Shown here in pieces: positions 9,501 through 17,013 of a stretch of DNA of 38,704 bases. Under the pieces are notes generated by a model. It did no database searches. It saw nothing but the letters and a program-made list of their open reading frames with translations, and was not told the DNA's origin. The first letter of the stretch is position 1. The number at the start of each line of letters is the position of its first letter. The DNA is from Bacteroidaceae bacterium (GTDB taxonomy: Bacteria > Bacteroidota > Bacteroidia > Bacteroidales > Bacteroidaceae): contig JAIKZH010000086.1 in NCBI GenBank assembly GCA_024682395.1, positions 1 to 38,704 of the forward strand. The letters are read 5' to 3'. A program made the position numbers and the translations under genes.

Positions 9501-10991
9501 AATATATGCTTTACGATCATCGCCATACTTTTGATTTCTGTATGGATAATAAACAAGAATTGTATTATCTTGACGAGCCACAAACAATCCACCTGTACTT
9601 ATTTGAGGATAATATCTATTGAATTCATTAACCTTATTTTGTTCGTTACCCCAACGATTATTAAATTCAGAATATTTAACCTGTAACGGGATTTGTTTAG
9701 CTTTGTTGTCATACATTTGGTAGACAACAGGAATTGCGGCATAACGTCCAGTACTCTTAAAATAGTTGTAGTTATCATCCCACCATCCATCACGTCCGTT
9801 ACCATCTTTAGAAAGATAAAGTCCGTGATATAATTTTTCTGGTGTTCCGAATGATTTCATCTTGTTATTAGTGTTATCACTTTGCCAGTTTCCGTCTTGT
9901 AAAAAGGCGATCTTTGTACGTTCGATAACCTCATCACGAGAAGGTATACGAATTGTTCCATCAAGGATCTTACGGAACATATCAACCCAAATGTTATCAT
10001 AATTTGGGTAAGTACCCCAATTACGACGAGTGAAACCATTCCAGTTTGAAGAACCTAATTCGCGAAAGTCTTCAGTCCATATAAGCTCTGGACCATCCCA
10101 GACAGTACCACCATTAAGAGCTGTTTGCTCAAGAACTGGAGCTACACCTACAGCGCCTGGATATTTATGTCCTGAACCCCATAAATGATCTGTGGCGCCA
10201 TTCCATCCACAATTGTCGTAACGCACACCATAGTTGTGAGTCAAACCTGAGATGAAAGCACCTAAAGTCACACTTTCGTTGTTATTCCAACATGCTGAAG
10301 TTGTGTACTTATAAAGTAGGATGAAATTATCTGGATTAGCGATAAGTTTATTTCCGAAATTAGGATATTTCTTAATGTAAGCAACAGGGTTAAGAGCTGA
10401 TGACCATTGGTTTCCGCAAAAACTTACAGTAAGATAACCACCATATTTAACAGACATATCCATCAATTTGGCGAAACATTCCATACGGTCAGCGAAGTTA
10501 CTAGAACTTCTATCCTTATATTTTTCGTCAAATCCCCAAAACTGCTCAGCATAGTTCCATCCGAGGAAGTTTGGATAATTCTTAAAGAAATACTCAAAAG
10601 AAGTCATATCATCATCCATGATGTGAGTATGACCACCACTGGCAGGCTGGCACATAAACCAAAGATTATTTTGGCTACAAACACGTGCCCAAGACTCAAA
10701 AGTCTTCATAGCATGCTGCGGCATTTTATATCTGTTCTGTTGAGTATCATACTGACAAGAGAGGGAGAGGTTCATAACCACATAAGGCTTAATGTCCGCA
10801 GGGACAAGATCTATAATCTTCTGAGGGTCAGCTGTGTTCCAAACGTCAATATGGATAATCCACATTGGGAGGTCTGGTGAGATTGGACGGCGTAAAGGAG
10901 TAGCCGCATTACACAACTGTGAGAATAACATCACAAAAGCCAAAAGCATTAATTTGACGCAGTGCTTTGTGTACACAAATTGTTTTACCAT
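6504..10991 (-). CDS. Secreted glycoside hydrolase family 98 enzyme with CBM-like module
   Basis: The 1495-residue protein starts with a signal peptide ending near LCNA (29). Residues about 31-430 match the GH98 catalytic domain (start LRRPISPDLPMW), with the acid-base candidates E149 (NYAEQFWG), D259 (VRYDN) and E302 (GPELIWTE) at nearly the positions known from the pneumococcal enzymes. A beta-rich GH98 C-terminal domain follows to about 600, then a CBM6/35-like beta-sandwich (about 622-761, opening YEAEDMD). About 690 residues of uncharacterised beta-rich modules come next. The last 44 residues (PVEIFNAAGARV, then MSDGTTLKLLVK) resemble a type IX secretion sorting domain, suggesting surface display. 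GH98 members cleave either blood-group A/B glycans (endo-beta-galactosidase) or complex xylan. The substrate here cannot be decided by eye. It is transcribed alone. Confidence 0.88.
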   Translation of the reverse strand: MVKQFVYTKHCVKLMLLAFVMLFSQLCNAATPLRRPISPDLPMWIIHIDVWNTADPQKIIDLVPADIKPYVVMNLSLSCQYDTQQNRYKMPQHAMKTFESWARVCSQNNLWFMCQPASGGHTHIMDDDMTSFEYFFKNYPNFLGWNYAEQFWGFDEKYKDRSSSNFADRMECFAKLMDMSVKYGGYLTVSFCGNQWSSALNPVAYIKKYPNFGNKLIANPDNFILLYKYTTSACWNNNESVTLGAFISGLTHNYGVRYDNCGWNGATDHLWGSGHKYPGAVGVAPVLEQTALNGGTVWDGPELIWTEDFRELGSSNWNGFTRRNWGTYPNYDNIWVDMFRKILDGTIRIPSRDEVIERTKIAFLQDGNWQSDNTNNKMKSFGTPEKLYHGLYLSKDGNGRDGWWDDNYNYFKSTGRYAAIPVVYQMYDNKAKQIPLQVKYSEFNNRWGNEQNKVNEFNRYYPQISTGGLFVARQDNTILVYYPYRNQKYGDDRKAYIPLQYSTCDRLEIALDKYSSGLFREYNDHFDIYLNNFRDDSTQVRTDDITVHGCSSKPTYNATNRTSGNTRNSYSISEEYNNGSYTVHVKHVGPVDLKINCRGNKTPSKSNPKSAHIGTPRQPNTYYGTVQYEAEDMDRRSVQNCQTNPYAFESDVSGHAGMGYMVMGTNSNAALHYYLTVAASGQYRVKFRYSNTGGQNRFYHFYLDNENNDKGTVTFNGTGSKSNWQESENIVDISAGKHDFWLKATGSGSNVYIDNLTVVPVNPINQDNPYIEGDGGYSGGSVATFNYDKESGIYAAKLSDLSAGGDLSFDSSTGVISLPAGKSGTLTLNFGSADFSKVSNMTLDYTGDDVFQTLNVYGASGSDINGGAFWNSKYNLNYANYRTDNPMVSKFVWNATNSGSSTVTMNLQQILFKVNVLRAEKKGEIPFKNFAFNQWNGVNGSASVSSNLENIYSEVKAVAGGTLLAGDNEVRSNKYMDLTGCDKINVYGTDGVTVRALLNRQTDNDDNKDYVELTETITNGVATFDLSGINSGYVHLNAMKTGWGSAAGTIYRINAHKNNSPIDYYMSGSGELSDNAKAALADNAAMNIDATGLTNASAIELTSANPNCLIYVDNASRLSNKSNVVVKNGNSYTASNIVLVDGSTKEPEIAEVGYEYGSTTGSCTWAERNGVYTFSWTASGENSVELFHNLEGKDDFNQLTIETTAFTNPWGVRFIDASGATIAEQGYWNPQNSDNLTKVIDINALFAAQNVSDRRSSLRKVSIYSISGDNGSVAVKRMYLTKGSNVCPFFAPYDITANAASFSTKLNSFTLLCIPFASSIPSGVTAYKISQLVDESSTSKNALITEVNSTEANRPLLFLGNSAVTFSANNVVVKATDNLKNGNLIGTYKTMTPATGTYVFRSLANVSGAAFYQKEQNDGYTLAPFYAYMDNANISSGIKTIGLITQANSISTLNKVIGGTPVEIFNAAGARVNAPQNGVNVVKMSDGTTLKLLVK

Positions 10992-11662
10992 AAAAAAATG
11001 TTTTTAGTTAGGATTAAGTTATAAAAAATTAATATTTAGCTCTATAAAAAGAATTTTATAATAAATATAATTTGATTATCATGTGAATCTCATCATCACA
11101 TTGTTGGCATAAGGATACATATTGTCTGCTATCGTAACAATCGTTTTTACCTTTTCCATTCAATCCCACAACAATCCACGTGAGGTTCGTAGTCGAAATC
11201 GACTCAAAAAATATTAAGTCATATTAAATAGTTCCATCTTTGCAAAAAGTATAAAATGGCATTAATTATTCTTAATGTGTGACGGGTGCAAATTTAGACA
11301 TTAATTTTATTATTAATTAACAATTATGTTACATAAATTTGCTCTCATGAAACAAAATTAAAAAATTACCATTATTACAATCTAATTACCATTATTACAA
11401 TTATTATTATTTTACGAACGAGTTCTGCATAAATCTGGCAAAAACTGTTTCAAGGGACAAAATTACAAAAAATCTGTGATATAGCCAACAGAAGTGCATA
11501 CAAATAATATTATTTAACATTCTGCCTATAAAAATTCAAGACTATATTCCCCACTTCAGAAAAGTTGCTGCCAAATATCGTAAGAGAAATATGAGTATAG
11601 GTTATTTATCAATATAATAAAGAACAAATAATCTCCAAAAACACACGATTTCATCGAAGAAA
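10992..11662. other. Long AT-rich gap upstream of the GH98 gene
   Basis: No coding region is convincing in these 671 bases. The gap holds a tandem 17-nt repeat (11364-11400). It also holds a possible minus-strand promoter for the GH98 gene: TAATTTTG at 11465-11458 with a TTG at 11488-11486, 20 bases away. That promoter would give a leader of about 460 bases. A second TAnnTTTG match, TAAATTTG at 11296-11289, is closer but has no well-spaced -33 box. The unusually long leader could carry regulation, but I see no known riboswitch. Confidence 0.4.
11364..11400. repeat. Tandem 17-nt direct repeat with period 20
   Basis: AATTACCATTATTACAA occurs exactly at 11364-11380 and 11384-11400. It lies in the probable GH98 leader, about 375 bases before that gene's ATG. 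Two perfect copies with regular spacing (two helical turns) could be an operator pair, or simply a local duplication. Confidence 0.6.
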
Positions 11663-12097
11663 TCAGTTTCCTTGAGCTTTAAATGCCATAGCATAGAGTT
11701 TCATTTGCTTAAGCATAGCAAGCAGACCATTAGAACGAGTTGGAGAGAGGTGTTCTGTAAGTCCTATATCTTCAATGAAATGTAAATTTGCATTAAGAAT
11801 CTCATCAGGAGTATGATCACTCAACACACTAATAAGAAGTGCCACGATACCTTTTACTATAAGAGCATCACTCTCAGCCTGAAAGTGCACCTTTCCATCG
11901 ATCAAATCGGCTTGAAGCCACACACGACTTTGGCAACCATCAATCAAGTTCTTCTCTGTCTTATACTGTTCATCCAGAGGTTTCTGTTCATTACCAAGAT
12001 CGATAAGAAGTTGGTATTTATCCATCCAATCTTCATAATCACTGAACTGTTCTATCACATCCTGTTGTAACTCTTCTATTGTATTCATCTTATTCAA
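11663..12097 (-). CDS. sufE: SufE-family cysteine desulfurase acceptor protein
   Basis: The 144-residue length and layout match SufE: an N-terminal helix region, then LIDGCQSRVW (51-60) with the sulfur-accepting cysteine C55, and a C-terminal part containing LSPTRSNGLLAML (117-129), a typical SufE segment. SufE takes persulfide sulfur from the cysteine desulfurase SufS and passes it to the SufBCD scaffold for Fe-S cluster assembly in the cytosol. No other suf gene is present in the window. It lies 55 bases downstream of the glutaminyl cyclase-like gene on the same strand and probably shares its transcript. The first of the two early methionines (M1, M4) is listed; M4 is equally possible. Confidence 0.9.
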   Translation of the reverse strand: MNKMNTIEELQQDVIEQFSDYEDWMDKYQLLIDLGNEQKPLDEQYKTEKNLIDGCQSRVWLQADLIDGKVHFQAESDALIVKGIVALLISVLSDHTPDEILNANLHFIEDIGLTEHLSPTRSNGLLAMLKQMKLYAMAFKAQGN

Positions 12098-12152
12098 ACT
12101 AATTAACTTTTATGCCATATTTAATTTCTAAGCGTCAGATAACAATCATATT

Positions 12153-13181
12153 TTATTTACCATTGGCAGATGCTGAATTATATATTACCGCCACGAGTGT
12201 TTGACCTACAGCCTTTAATGTGTTCACATTAATATTCTGTATATTATCGTTCATTGTGTGCCATGTCATCGGGAAACATTGACGTCCATTTATATCAGAG
12301 GCAATAATATCTACACAAGGAATACCCACCTTATTAACTTGTATATGATCGTCTGTAATACCACCTCCATTTTCATTTACGAAATAATTACCATATCCAA
12401 GATTTGAGGCAGTTGCCCATATATCATTAACAACGTTTGGAGCATACATCATAGAAAAAGCCTCTTTTAGAAAAGAACTTTCACTTCCTCCAACCATATC
12501 AAGAAGGATTCCAAATTTATATGTGCCCAAATCTTTCATTACAGAATTTGCATTAGCAGCCCAATACTGAGAACCTAAGCACCATGTATTTGCATCATCA
12601 TGCCCACCCTCTTCCCATTGAGGTGTGCCGCAGTCTTCTGCATCAAAACAAATGAAATCAACACCTATATTAAGGGTATCATCATCCTTTATCAATCGTG
12701 CCAATTCCATCATGACACCTACTCCGCTGGCACCATCATTAGCACCATCTATCGGTGTATGATGATTTGTTGCATCAACATCATTATCAGCCCATGGACG
12801 CGAATCCCAATGTGAGCAGATTATTATACGGCAGTTCACATCATCCCCCCCATATCGTGCTATTATATTCTTCATATTAACCTTAGTTCCATCGTAAAGG
12901 GTTGTTACACCATCCTGAGATATCACATCCAAGCCCAACGATTCAAACTTCTCAATAATATACTTTGCACACGAATCGTGAGCAGCAGAATTCATCACAC
13001 GAGGTCCGAAAGCACATTGAGCTGCGATATAACTATATGCACTATCAGCACAGAATGCTGGAACACTCTGAGCGTTTAATTCTTCCTGTTGTTCTTCATT
13101 CTTTTTACTATTACAACATACAAAAAGTAATGAAACCACCAATACCAAAGTAATTTTTATAACTCTTACGCACTTATTCAT
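12153..13181 (-). CDS. M28-family glutaminyl-peptide cyclotransferase-like lipoprotein
   Basis: I place the start at the ATG at 13181 rather than the longer frame to 13226. It gives a basic and hydrophobic export signal at once, and it overlaps the upstream stop by four bases (ATGA). The 342-residue product ends its signal at FVCC (C22/C23), so it is probably a lipoprotein. M28-type marks are SHWDSRP (123-129), IDGANDGASG (144-153, metal ligand D149), FDAEDCG (179-185, base E182 and ligand D183) and MTWHTMND (305-312, ligand H308). The single-zinc glutaminyl cyclases of Bacteroidetes, which convert N-terminal Gln of exported proteins to pyroglutamate, are the closest match. An aminopeptidase role cannot be excluded. 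It is translationally coupled to the fusion gene upstream. Confidence 0.8.
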   Translation of the reverse strand: MNKCVRVIKITLVLVVSLLFVCCNSKKNEEQQEELNAQSVPAFCADSAYSYIAAQCAFGPRVMNSAAHDSCAKYIIEKFESLGLDVISQDGVTTLYDGTKVNMKNIIARYGGDDVNCRIIICSHWDSRPWADNDVDATNHHTPIDGANDGASGVGVMMELARLIKDDDTLNIGVDFICFDAEDCGTPQWEEGGHDDANTWCLGSQYWAANANSVMKDLGTYKFGILLDMVGGSESSFLKEAFSMMYAPNVVNDIWATASNLGYGNYFVNENGGGITDDHIQVNKVGIPCVDIIASDINGRQCFPMTWHTMNDNIQNINVNTLKAVGQTLVAVIYNSASANGK

Positions 13182-14956
13182 ACAGATTGAACTTTTTTCA
13201 TTAATCTCAGGAAGTTTCCTCCCCATATCTTTTCTATATCTTTTTCATTGTATCTGTTTCGCAACAACTGACGAGTGATATTTATAAGTTCGCAAGCTGA
13301 AGCAAGTCCTGTCTCGCCATCAGAGCCATCAAAATCAGTACCTATTCCCACATGATCTACGCCCATAATATCTACCATATGATTAATATGAGCCATAACA
13401 TCAAGGATGTCAGCCTTTCCCGAGCTATTCAAGAAATGATTATATAACGTTACTTGTGCGACACCACCTGATTCAGCAAGTCTTCGCAATTGGTCATCAG
13501 TTAGATTTCTTGGATGATCACATAGAGCGCGACATGAAGAATGAGAGCACACAATCGGCAAAGAACTAATATCGATAGCATCGTAAAAACTCTTTTCAGA
13601 CGCATGACTTAGATCGACCATCAGTCCCACACGATTCATTTCTCGTATAACTTCAGCCCCAAAATCACTCACACCATTATGTTCAGCATTTCCTTTAGCC
13701 GAATCACAAATATCATTATCGCCATTATGACATAAAGTGATGTACACAACACCACGATTTCTGAACGCCTCGACATTCTTTATATCCTTACCTATAGCGT
13801 AACCATTTTCAACACCCATCATCACAGCACGTTTCCCTGAACGCTTCAGTTCATACAACTCTTCAGGGTTACGAGCAATACCCATGGCATCAGCGTGCTC
13901 TGCAGCCATCTGTTCTATGTTATCAAGAATAAGATTAGCTTTTTGAGTTGCTTTTACCAAAGACTCATCATCGCGAGCACCTTGTTCAAGATAAGCCACC
14001 ATTATACTTGCATCCAAATGTCCTTCACTCATCTTATGTAAATCCACTTGAATACGTGAATCCCTATTGGCAATATTTATGTCCTGATGAAAGAACATAG
14101 GAGTGTCGCAATGAGAATCCAAAGATATTATATGTTGATGAATATGCTTTGCTTTATGAAATTCCGCAGCCTCTTGCTTAAGCCAACAGAACAAAGGCAT
14201 CATTGAGTTATCACCTGCAAGGACAAAGCATTCAGGATGCCACTGCACACCTATTATAGATTTATGTTCAGTAGATTCAATAGCCTCGATTACCCCATCG
14301 CAACTAACTGCCGAAACCTTAAAACCTGGAGCAGGGCTCATGACGGCCTGATGATGAAACGAATTTACAGCAAGTTTGTTTACCTTATATATATTAAACA
14401 ACATAGAGTCCTCATCAACAGTCACATAATGTGAAGGTTGAGTTCTATCCAGATCTTGACTATGTTTCAACACGCAAGCGGCATTTTCTTTATGAGACTT
14501 ATCAGGGTCAATGCTATAAATATCCTGATAAAGTTTTCCGCCCAAGGCTGCAGTTATAATCTGAATACCCTTACAAATTCCTAACATAGGAATCTGGCGA
14601 TCGTATGCCATTTTTGCCAACAGCAATTCTTGTCGGTCACGAACAGGATTTATACCATGAAGTTCCGGAATAGGTTCTTCACCCAAATACAATGGATTGA
14701 TATCGCCACCGCCACTAAAGATTATAGCGTCAAGTTTATCAAGCAAGTCGCCAAGACAATCAGTATCCTCAAATGGAGGTATAATCATAGGAATACCCCC
14801 AGCATTCAAAACAGAGCGGTAATACCCCTCAGCAAGAGTGCATGTTTGATCACTGTAATTACCAGAAATACCTATCAATGGTCGTTCATCGTGCTTAGCG
14901 AAACCATTGTGTAGTTTGTCATATTCTGAATTCCAATCGAATTTATCCATTGCCAA
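13178..14956 (-). CDS. Fusion of gamma-glutamyl-GABA hydrolase-like GATase and M19 dipeptidase
   Basis: The 592-residue protein joins two hydrolases. Residues about 25-265 are a class I glutamine-amidotransferase of the C26/PuuD type: FSGGGDINP (80-88), GICKGIQ with nucleophile C128, and QWHPE with H240 and E242. Residues about 275-585 are a membrane-dipeptidase (peptidase M19) barrel with the binuclear metal ligands HCD (H282, D284), E383 in GVENG, H451 in DLSH, H472 in CSHS, and D541 in GTDFDG. PuuD-like enzymes cut gamma-glutamyl bonds, and M19 enzymes cut dipeptides, including D-residue ones. One polypeptide may therefore degrade gamma-glutamyl peptides stepwise, which is inference. No signal peptide is seen, so it is probably cytosolic. 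All key residues of both halves are present. The next gene overlaps by four bases. Confidence 0.87.
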   Translation of the reverse strand: MAMDKFDWNSEYDKLHNGFAKHDERPLIGISGNYSDQTCTLAEGYYRSVLNAGGIPMIIPPFEDTDCLGDLLDKLDAIIFSGGGDINPLYLGEEPIPELHGINPVRDRQELLLAKMAYDRQIPMLGICKGIQIITAALGGKLYQDIYSIDPDKSHKENAACVLKHSQDLDRTQPSHYVTVDEDSMLFNIYKVNKLAVNSFHHQAVMSPAPGFKVSAVSCDGVIEAIESTEHKSIIGVQWHPECFVLAGDNSMMPLFCWLKQEAAEFHKAKHIHQHIISLDSHCDTPMFFHQDINIANRDSRIQVDLHKMSEGHLDASIMVAYLEQGARDDESLVKATQKANLILDNIEQMAAEHADAMGIARNPEELYELKRSGKRAVMMGVENGYAIGKDIKNVEAFRNRGVVYITLCHNGDNDICDSAKGNAEHNGVSDFGAEVIREMNRVGLMVDLSHASEKSFYDAIDISSLPIVCSHSSCRALCDHPRNLTDDQLRRLAESGGVAQVTLYNHFLNSSGKADILDVMAHINHMVDIMGVDHVGIGTDFDGSDGETGLASACELINITRQLLRNRYNEKDIEKIWGGNFLRLMKKVQSV

Positions 14957-14968
14957 TCCTATTTATGT

Positions 14969-14977
14969 GCAAAGATA
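14969..14977 (-). promoter_or_regulatory. Promoter -7 box of the GATase/M19 - QC - SufE operon
   Basis: The minus strand reads TATCTTTGC, a perfect Bacteroidetes -7 element, 13 bases before the ATG at 14956. The implied leader is very short. The -33 region is degenerate. It faces away from the promoter of the S41 protease gene, and the two -7 boxes lie 44 bases apart. Confidence 0.55.
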
Positions 14978-14998
14978 CGAATTTATTACTATTTACAC

Positions 14999-15030
14999 AT
15001 TGTAAACTTACAAATATTTTATATCTTTGC
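14999..15030 (+). promoter_or_regulatory. Promoter of the S41 protease gene
   Basis: A TTG -33 element (15000-15002) and a TATCTTTGC -7 element (15022-15030) are spaced by 19 bases, matching the Bacteroidetes consensus. The ATG at 15064 follows 33 bases later. This location also rules out the long frame that begins at 14950, because its first codons lie upstream of the promoter. Confidence 0.65.
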
Positions 15031-15063
15031 ACTGTAATATACAAAAATAGGACAAAACATATA

Positions 15064-16734
15064 ATGAAGATCATAAAAAACAGAAAAATGAAGGCATTGA
15101 TAGCTTTAGCCACATTGCTTCCATCATTCACAACAACTATTTCTGCCCAGAATAACGACCGTGCATTTGAAGTTGCGCGACAGATAGATATATTCTCAGA
15201 AGCCTACAAGGTTCTCGACACATATTATGTTGACACTTTAGATGCTCAGAAAGTGATTAGAACCGGCATTGATGCCATGTTCAGTTCACTTGATCCTTAT
15301 ACTGAATACTATCCAGAGGACGATGCCGACGACCTAAAGATGCTTACACAGGCAAAATACGAAGGAATCGGTAGTATTATCAGGATGCAGAAAGACTCAA
15401 CAGTGATTATTGCAGACCTTTACGAGGGAATGCCAGCTGCAAATTCAGGTTTACAAGTAGGCGATGTTTTATTAAAGATTGACAACAAAGATCTTAAAGG
15501 GCTGAAAACAGCCGATGTAAGCAAATTGCTTCGAGGAGAGCCCGGCACTTCACTCATGCTAAAGTTTCAACGTCCAGGAGAAAGCAAACCAAGAACAGTG
15601 AAGATCACCCGTCAAAGCATAAAGATATCAGCACAGCCATATTATGGAATGGTTAATAATACTGGTTATATCAACCTACACCAATTCACAAACGACTGCT
15701 TCACATATGTTCGCAAGGCTGTGATTTCTTTAAAAGAACAAGGAGCCACATCAATAGTTATCGACCTAAGAGACAATGGTGGAGGTTCGTTAGAGCAAGC
15801 TGTAAAGATTGTAAATCTATTTGTTCCTAAGGGAGAAAAGATTGTAGAAACCAAGGGTAAAGTAAGAGCCAGCAGTTCGATACACGAGACAAAAGACACG
15901 CCATTGGATCTTAACATTCCATTGGCAGTCCTTGTGAATAACAACTCAGCTTCAGCATCAGAGATTGTAGCAGGTTCGCTACAAGATTTAGACCGAGCTG
16001 TAATCGTGGGCAGACGCACCTACGGAAAAGGACTTGTACAGATTATACGTGAATTGCCATATAATGCCAATATGAAACTAACTACCGCTAAATATTATAT
16101 TCCAAGTGGTAGATGTATTCAGGAGATAGACTACAAGATGCGCCGAACTGACAATGAATCAGGTAAATCAGCACAGACAGAAGCCGACTCCGTATTCTAC
16201 ACAAAAAACAACAGAAAAGTCATTAGTGGCAAAGGAATCACTCCAGACGTAACTGTAAAGTTAGATACTGTACAAAATATAGTTATGTATCTATCTAACG
16301 ATGATGTAATAACAAAATACGGAACAAAGTATTTCCAAAGCCACCAGAAGCCAGCATCAGTCCAAGATTTTGCTCTTACAGACCAAGATTTTGAGGACTT
16401 CAAGAAAATGGTTATTGAGAGCGATTTCAAATACGACAAACTTAGCGACAAGCAACTTAGTCGTTTAAAAGAAGTTGCCATCTTCGAAGGCTATTACGAC
16501 GATGCGAAAGCTGAATTTGAGGCATTGGAAAATAAGCTCACACATAATCTTGAGTACGATCTCGATCGTTGTAAGAAGGATATATGCAAATTGCTTTCTA
16601 CCGAAATCATAAAAAGATGGTATTATGAATCTGGTGTCATACAAGAATCAATCAAAGACGACCCAGATCTCAACAAAGCAATTGAGATTCTTAACAACAA
16701 AGAAGAATACAACAAGATATTAGGAATACAATAA
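15064..16734 (+). CDS. S41 family C-terminal processing peptidase with PDZ domain
   Basis: I start at the ATG at 15064, just after the promoter; the in-frame ATG at 15088 would also leave a full signal peptide. The 556-residue product has an export signal ending near TISAQ (29). A PDZ domain covers about 100-180 (GIGSII, then LLRGEPGTS). The S41 core follows with VIDLRDNGGG (232-241), NNNSASASE (292-300) with catalytic S297, and GRRTYGKGLVQ (316-326) with K322, which keeps the 25-residue Ser-Lys spacing of CtpA. A roughly 180-residue C-terminal helical part ends the protein. Such proteases trim or degrade periplasmic proteins from their C-termini. The 38-residue membrane peptide gene follows 49 bases later and may share its transcript. 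Confidence 0.92.
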   Translation: MKIIKNRKMKALIALATLLPSFTTTISAQNNDRAFEVARQIDIFSEAYKVLDTYYVDTLDAQKVIRTGIDAMFSSLDPYTEYYPEDDADDLKMLTQAKYEGIGSIIRMQKDSTVIIADLYEGMPAANSGLQVGDVLLKIDNKDLKGLKTADVSKLLRGEPGTSLMLKFQRPGESKPRTVKITRQSIKISAQPYYGMVNNTGYINLHQFTNDCFTYVRKAVISLKEQGATSIVIDLRDNGGGSLEQAVKIVNLFVPKGEKIVETKGKVRASSSIHETKDTPLDLNIPLAVLVNNNSASASEIVAGSLQDLDRAVIVGRRTYGKGLVQIIRELPYNANMKLTTAKYYIPSGRCIQEIDYKMRRTDNESGKSAQTEADSVFYTKNNRKVISGKGITPDVTVKLDTVQNIVMYLSNDDVITKYGTKYFQSHQKPASVQDFALTDQDFEDFKKMVIESDFKYDKLSDKQLSRLKEVAIFEGYYDDAKAEFEALENKLTHNLEYDLDRCKKDICKLLSTEIIKRWYYESGVIQESIKDDPDLNKAIEILNNKEEYNKILGIQ

Positions 16735-16783
16735 ACAATATTCATTTTATAACTATTATTTAACATCATCTCTCATAACTAAT

Positions 16784-16900
16784 ATGCGAAACAAGAAACT
16801 TATAAAAGCCAATCAACGATTTATGTGGGCCAATATATTTCTTGGTCTGTTTATTGTTGTAGTAGTATTTGTAGCCCTTTACTTCTGTGGTATTTTCTAA
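16784..16900 (+). CDS. Small single-pass membrane peptide, 38 residues
   Basis: An ATG at 16784 opens a frame of 38 codons ending at TAA 16900. The N-terminal 13 residues are strongly basic (MRNKKLIKANQRF). They are followed by an unbroken hydrophobic stretch from about 14 to 37 with WANIFLGLFIVVVVF at its start, giving a clean N-in membrane helix. It lies between the S41 protease and the cytidylyltransferase promoter, on the same strand as both. I do not recognise a family. The positive-inside layout and codon use favour a real gene over chance. Function is unknown. Confidence 0.55.
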   Translation: MRNKKLIKANQRFMWANIFLGLFIVVVVFVALYFCGIF

Positions 16901-16971
16901 TGCACATCAACGAATAATACTCATAGGGCAAATAATTCAGGAATAAAGGCAAGGAATTAACAATTAATTTG

Positions 16972-16980
16972 TAACTTTGC
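16972..16980 (+). promoter_or_regulatory. Promoter -7 box of the cytidylyltransferase-LicD glycan operon
   Basis: TAACTTTGC matches TAnnTTTGC and lies 33 bases ahead of the chosen ATG at 17014. A -33 element is not clear. It would drive the row of seven closely packed plus-strand genes from 17014 to 23199, in which I see no internal terminator. Confidence 0.5.
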
Positions 16981-17013
16981 CAAGAATATAACTAAATAAT
17001 AGAATTGAAAGTC

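Noticed and set aside
10407-10880. Plus-strand open frame of 157 codons inside the GH98 gene
   Set aside because: It is antisense to the conserved GH98 catalytic domain and has no recognisable protein features.
13182-13226. Longer N-terminus for the glutaminyl cyclase-like protein
   Set aside because: The extra 15 residues lie before the export signal and overlap the previous gene far more than the ATGA coupling at 13181.
14950-15063. Longer N-terminus for the S41 protease
   Set aside because: The added 38 residues are translated from sequence that includes the promoter, and they would bury the signal peptide.
17005-17013. TTG start for the cytidylyltransferase
   Set aside because: The ATG at 17014 leaves the nucleotide-binding strand intact, and a TTG start adds only three residues.
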